Assembly (NCBI RefSeq): GCF_024189315.1
Contig: NZ_JAIZEO010000004.1
Location: forward strand, 434,001 to 498,000
Origin: Halobacillus sp. A5
Lineage (GTDB): Bacteria > Bacillota > Bacilli > Bacillales > Halobacillaceae
Length of the DNA: 64,000 nucleotides
Direction of reading: 5' to 3'
Under the pieces are notes generated by a model, which saw only the letters and a program-made list of their open reading frames with translations, was not told the DNA's origin and ran no database searches. The stretch's first letter is position 1. Every line of letters starts with the position of its first letter. Shown here one piece after another: positions 62,514 through 64,000 of this stretch. The translations under genes were made by a program, and so were the position numbers.

Positions 62514-62830
62514 AGGGTGAGCATCTAAATGATTAGTTTGTCAGAATCATTGGATAACACTCTTAAAATATCGGCCTGACCCTTCGAGTAAAGGATTGGG
62601 CCTTTTGCATGTTTTTCCACGAGATAGCGTGGGTGAGAAAGGGGAGTTTTTGGATGAGCCACCCAACTCGAAAACAATTGCTTGGTCCCTGTAATTAAAG
62701 GAATAACTGGAATAGATCGGCTGGTGGTCAAGCTATTTGAAAAATATAAAACAGTCTCAGGTTATTCTCCCGTGGCAACTAACTACTGTCCTGCACATTC
62801 CAATTTACCTACAAATACTAATATCTTTAA
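62514..62830. other. Intergenic region with terminator
   Basis: A GGCC...GGCC hairpin with TTTT at 62573-62606 ends the gene at 62513. A plus-strand stretch from 62682 reads VPVIKGITGIDRLVVKLFEK without a ribosome site, perhaps a gene fragment. Nothing else. Confidence 0.4.
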
Positions 62831-63104
62831 AAGCCTCTCAGTAGATAACTTAAACTACAGAGAGGCTTTTTCTTATCACTTTTTTTAGAAAATCCAGTCA
62901 AAACTTTTTTGTAATGTGGTTAAATCCTATCATATCAAGGGTTAATGCGTTATCACATCATGCCGCCCATTCACTGTATTATCTAAATAATACAAGATTA
63001 AATGTAAAAACCACTATATAATCGGTATTCCAACTTCACGGCATTAGCTTAAGGTTAAATAAGGTATGAATGTTAGTGAACAATATCCAGTCAAAATCCA
63101 GTCA
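62831..63104. repeat. groEL-end repeat, copy E
   Basis: Terminator AAAAGCCTCTC/GAGAGGCTTTTT (62831-62872), single CCAGTCA (62894-62900), core TATCACATCATGCCGCCCAT (62951-62970, identical to copy A), CCAGTCAAAATCCAGTCA (63087-63104). The stretch between core and right repeat matches copy C. Confidence 0.8.
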
Positions 63105-63268
63105 TAAATATGACCTTAGATTCACCTTATTTCAAGAATAAACCTCAGAAACTAAATAGCAACAGCTTAGAATGCTGTTTTAGTAAATATGAATTTTCAA
63201 TATAGATTAGTGTAAAATCTCCTAAGTCGTCATTCTTTAGTTTTTCTAGTATTATCTTTGTACGTCCC

Positions 63269-63622
63269 TCAATTATAATTTTTTAATAAGCTTTCTATAC
63301 TCCTCAAGCGCCCCTTACTAACACTACCATAATATTCTGTATGCTTTTTCACAGCAACCAAAGCCTGTTCAAGGTAATTGTCACCAAATTCCGTTTCAAT
63401 TTTTTCCAGAAAGTATTTAGTTGCTTTTGTATTAATTGTTCTAGTGTATCGTTCTCCATTCATCATACAATAAAAGGCTTGAATGTAATCGTTCGCAGAA
63501 CCCTGATTCATACCAAAGTATTTATAAACCGAGTTTGTTGCTTCTATTCGGTCAATTTGATGATGATAATATTTTTTTGCATAAATGTAACATCCTTCAA
63601 TCTTATGTTCGTCAATACTCAA
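63269..63622 (-). CDS. Helical domain protein, restriction/defence-like
   Basis: 117 residues: NSVYKYFGMNQGSANDYIQA followed by FYCMMNGERYTRTINTKATK and YFLEKIETEFGDNYLEQAL. This pattern recalls the N-terminal helical domain found before HNH or other nucleases in restriction-type proteins, but the nuclease part is absent. Start ATG 63622 with only a weak ribosome site (GAGGGATAA). It is downstream of, and on the same strand as, the partial gene at 63716. Confidence 0.5.
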   Translation of the reverse strand: MSIDEHKIEGCYIYAKKYYHHQIDRIEATNSVYKYFGMNQGSANDYIQAFYCMMNGERYTRTINTKATKYFLEKIETEFGDNYLEQALVAVKKHTEYYGSVSKGRLRSIESLLKNYN

Positions 63623-63715
63623 TATTATCCCTCTTTAATTAATTTTAATATCAAACACTTTTATTAATATTATGTATTTATTACATTGTAAGCTTGTATA
63701 TGTACTTCATCGTAT

Positions 63716-64000
63716 TCATATATCTTCATTATAATCTGAAGGGAAATAAAAAGGGTTAAACCCTGTTTTCCCGTTATTTACTAAATTTTCAGAATAATCT
63801 GGTTTAACGTCTAACTTCTCATATTCTTCGTCATCGAACATGAATAATTGTAAATTATCTTTTCCAATGGACTCGTATGCAGTCTCTATAACCTTACCTA
63901 TAGCTTTAGAATTACTATGATCAAAAGGTTTAGAAATATGATCCACCACTAGTATAGGAATTAGAGGATATTTCCCTTCTTTCACCAACATATTTAGAAA
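63716..64000 (-). CDS. C-terminal part of a DUF3732-like ATPase (cut by window edge)
   Basis: The frame enters from the right edge as FLNMLVKEGKYPLIPILVVD followed by HISKPFDHSNSKAIGKVIE and ends DYNEDI with TGA at 63716. The hydrophobic strand plus Asp-His (ILVVDHISKPFD) resembles a Walker B/D-loop in SMC-like or DUF3732-type proteins, which often sit in defence loci. Only about 94 residues are visible. It is followed, 94 bases later, by the helical-domain gene. Confidence 0.5.
   Translation of the reverse strand, partial: FLNMLVKEGKYPLIPILVVDHISKPFDHSNSKAIGKVIETAYESIGKDNLQLFMFDDEEYEKLDVKPDYSENLVNNGKTGFNPFYFPSDYNEDI

Noticed and set aside
62682-62888. Plus-strand frame reading VPVIKGITGIDRLVVKLFEK
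   Set aside because: No ribosome site and it runs into the terminator of repeat copy E; at most a gene fragment.
26756-62970. Real groEL gene ends
   Set aside because: Only the last six codons and stop are present; sequence upstream of the core in reading direction does not encode GroEL in any copy.
1-64000. tRNA or rRNA genes
   Set aside because: No cloverleaf with a GTTCRANNC T-loop and no rRNA-like conserved stretches were noticed while reading either strand.

Overview
The window looks like chromosomal DNA of a low-GC, spore-forming member of the Bacillaceae, perhaps a halophilic or marine genus. Supporting features are strong AGGAGG-type ribosome sites with many TTG/GTG starts, two Spo0E-like phosphatases, a collagen-like spore-surface protein, a MntR-type operator in front of a manganese ABC transporter, a cre-like site, YesL, and an ansR/asparaginase/aspartase locus. 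No rRNA, tRNA or CRISPR was seen. Most of the window is accessory DNA.

Region 1 (about 1-25.4 kb) is an array of mostly single, unrelated genes, nearly all on the minus strand: collagen-like protein, methyltransferase, PhzF, aminoglycoside-type nucleotidyltransferases, three GNAT acetyltransferases, two NUDIX hydrolases, PepF peptidase, a sigma-like factor, LD-carboxypeptidase and small membrane proteins. Most are followed, within 0-130 bases of the stop codon, by a copy of one dispersed element. Read on the plus strand, its full form is an arm close to TATCTCGAATTCAAGTCTTC, a hairpin that on the minus strand acts as an intrinsic terminator, and an inverted arm close to GAAGACTTGAATTCGAGATA. 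A group II intron has inserted inside one copy. Relics of IS21 (istB), ardC and a second methyltransferase copy, plus many frameshifts, show heavy turnover or sequence error.

Region 2 (about 25.4-63.1 kb) is built of modules separated by copies of a second repeat. Each copy has a terminator hairpin, CCAGTCA direct repeats, a 20-base core that read backwards encodes the GMGGMM end of GroEL, and further CCAGTCA repeats. This looks like serial integration at a groEL 3' end. The modules are: (a) 27.2-40.4 kb, an HMA_2/P-type ATPase operon, mntABCD-type manganese transport, and a PrpF/LysR/tripartite tricarboxylate transporter set; (b) 40.9-56.7 kb, a fructoside ABC transporter with GH32 hydrolase, LacI regulators (one broken), YesL, a deleted ROK kinase, an amino-acid permease relic, and asparaginase/aspartase/NhaC genes with AnsR; (c) 57.5-59.8 kb, Spo0E and a tandem pair of membrane proteins; (d) 60.5-62.5 kb, small unknown genes and a frameshifted metallopeptidase-like gene. 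Right of the last copy lie the ends of what may be a defence locus.

No integrase and no groEL gene lie in the window, so the recombination interpretation rests on repeat structure alone. Many single-base frameshifts could be real decay or sequencing error.
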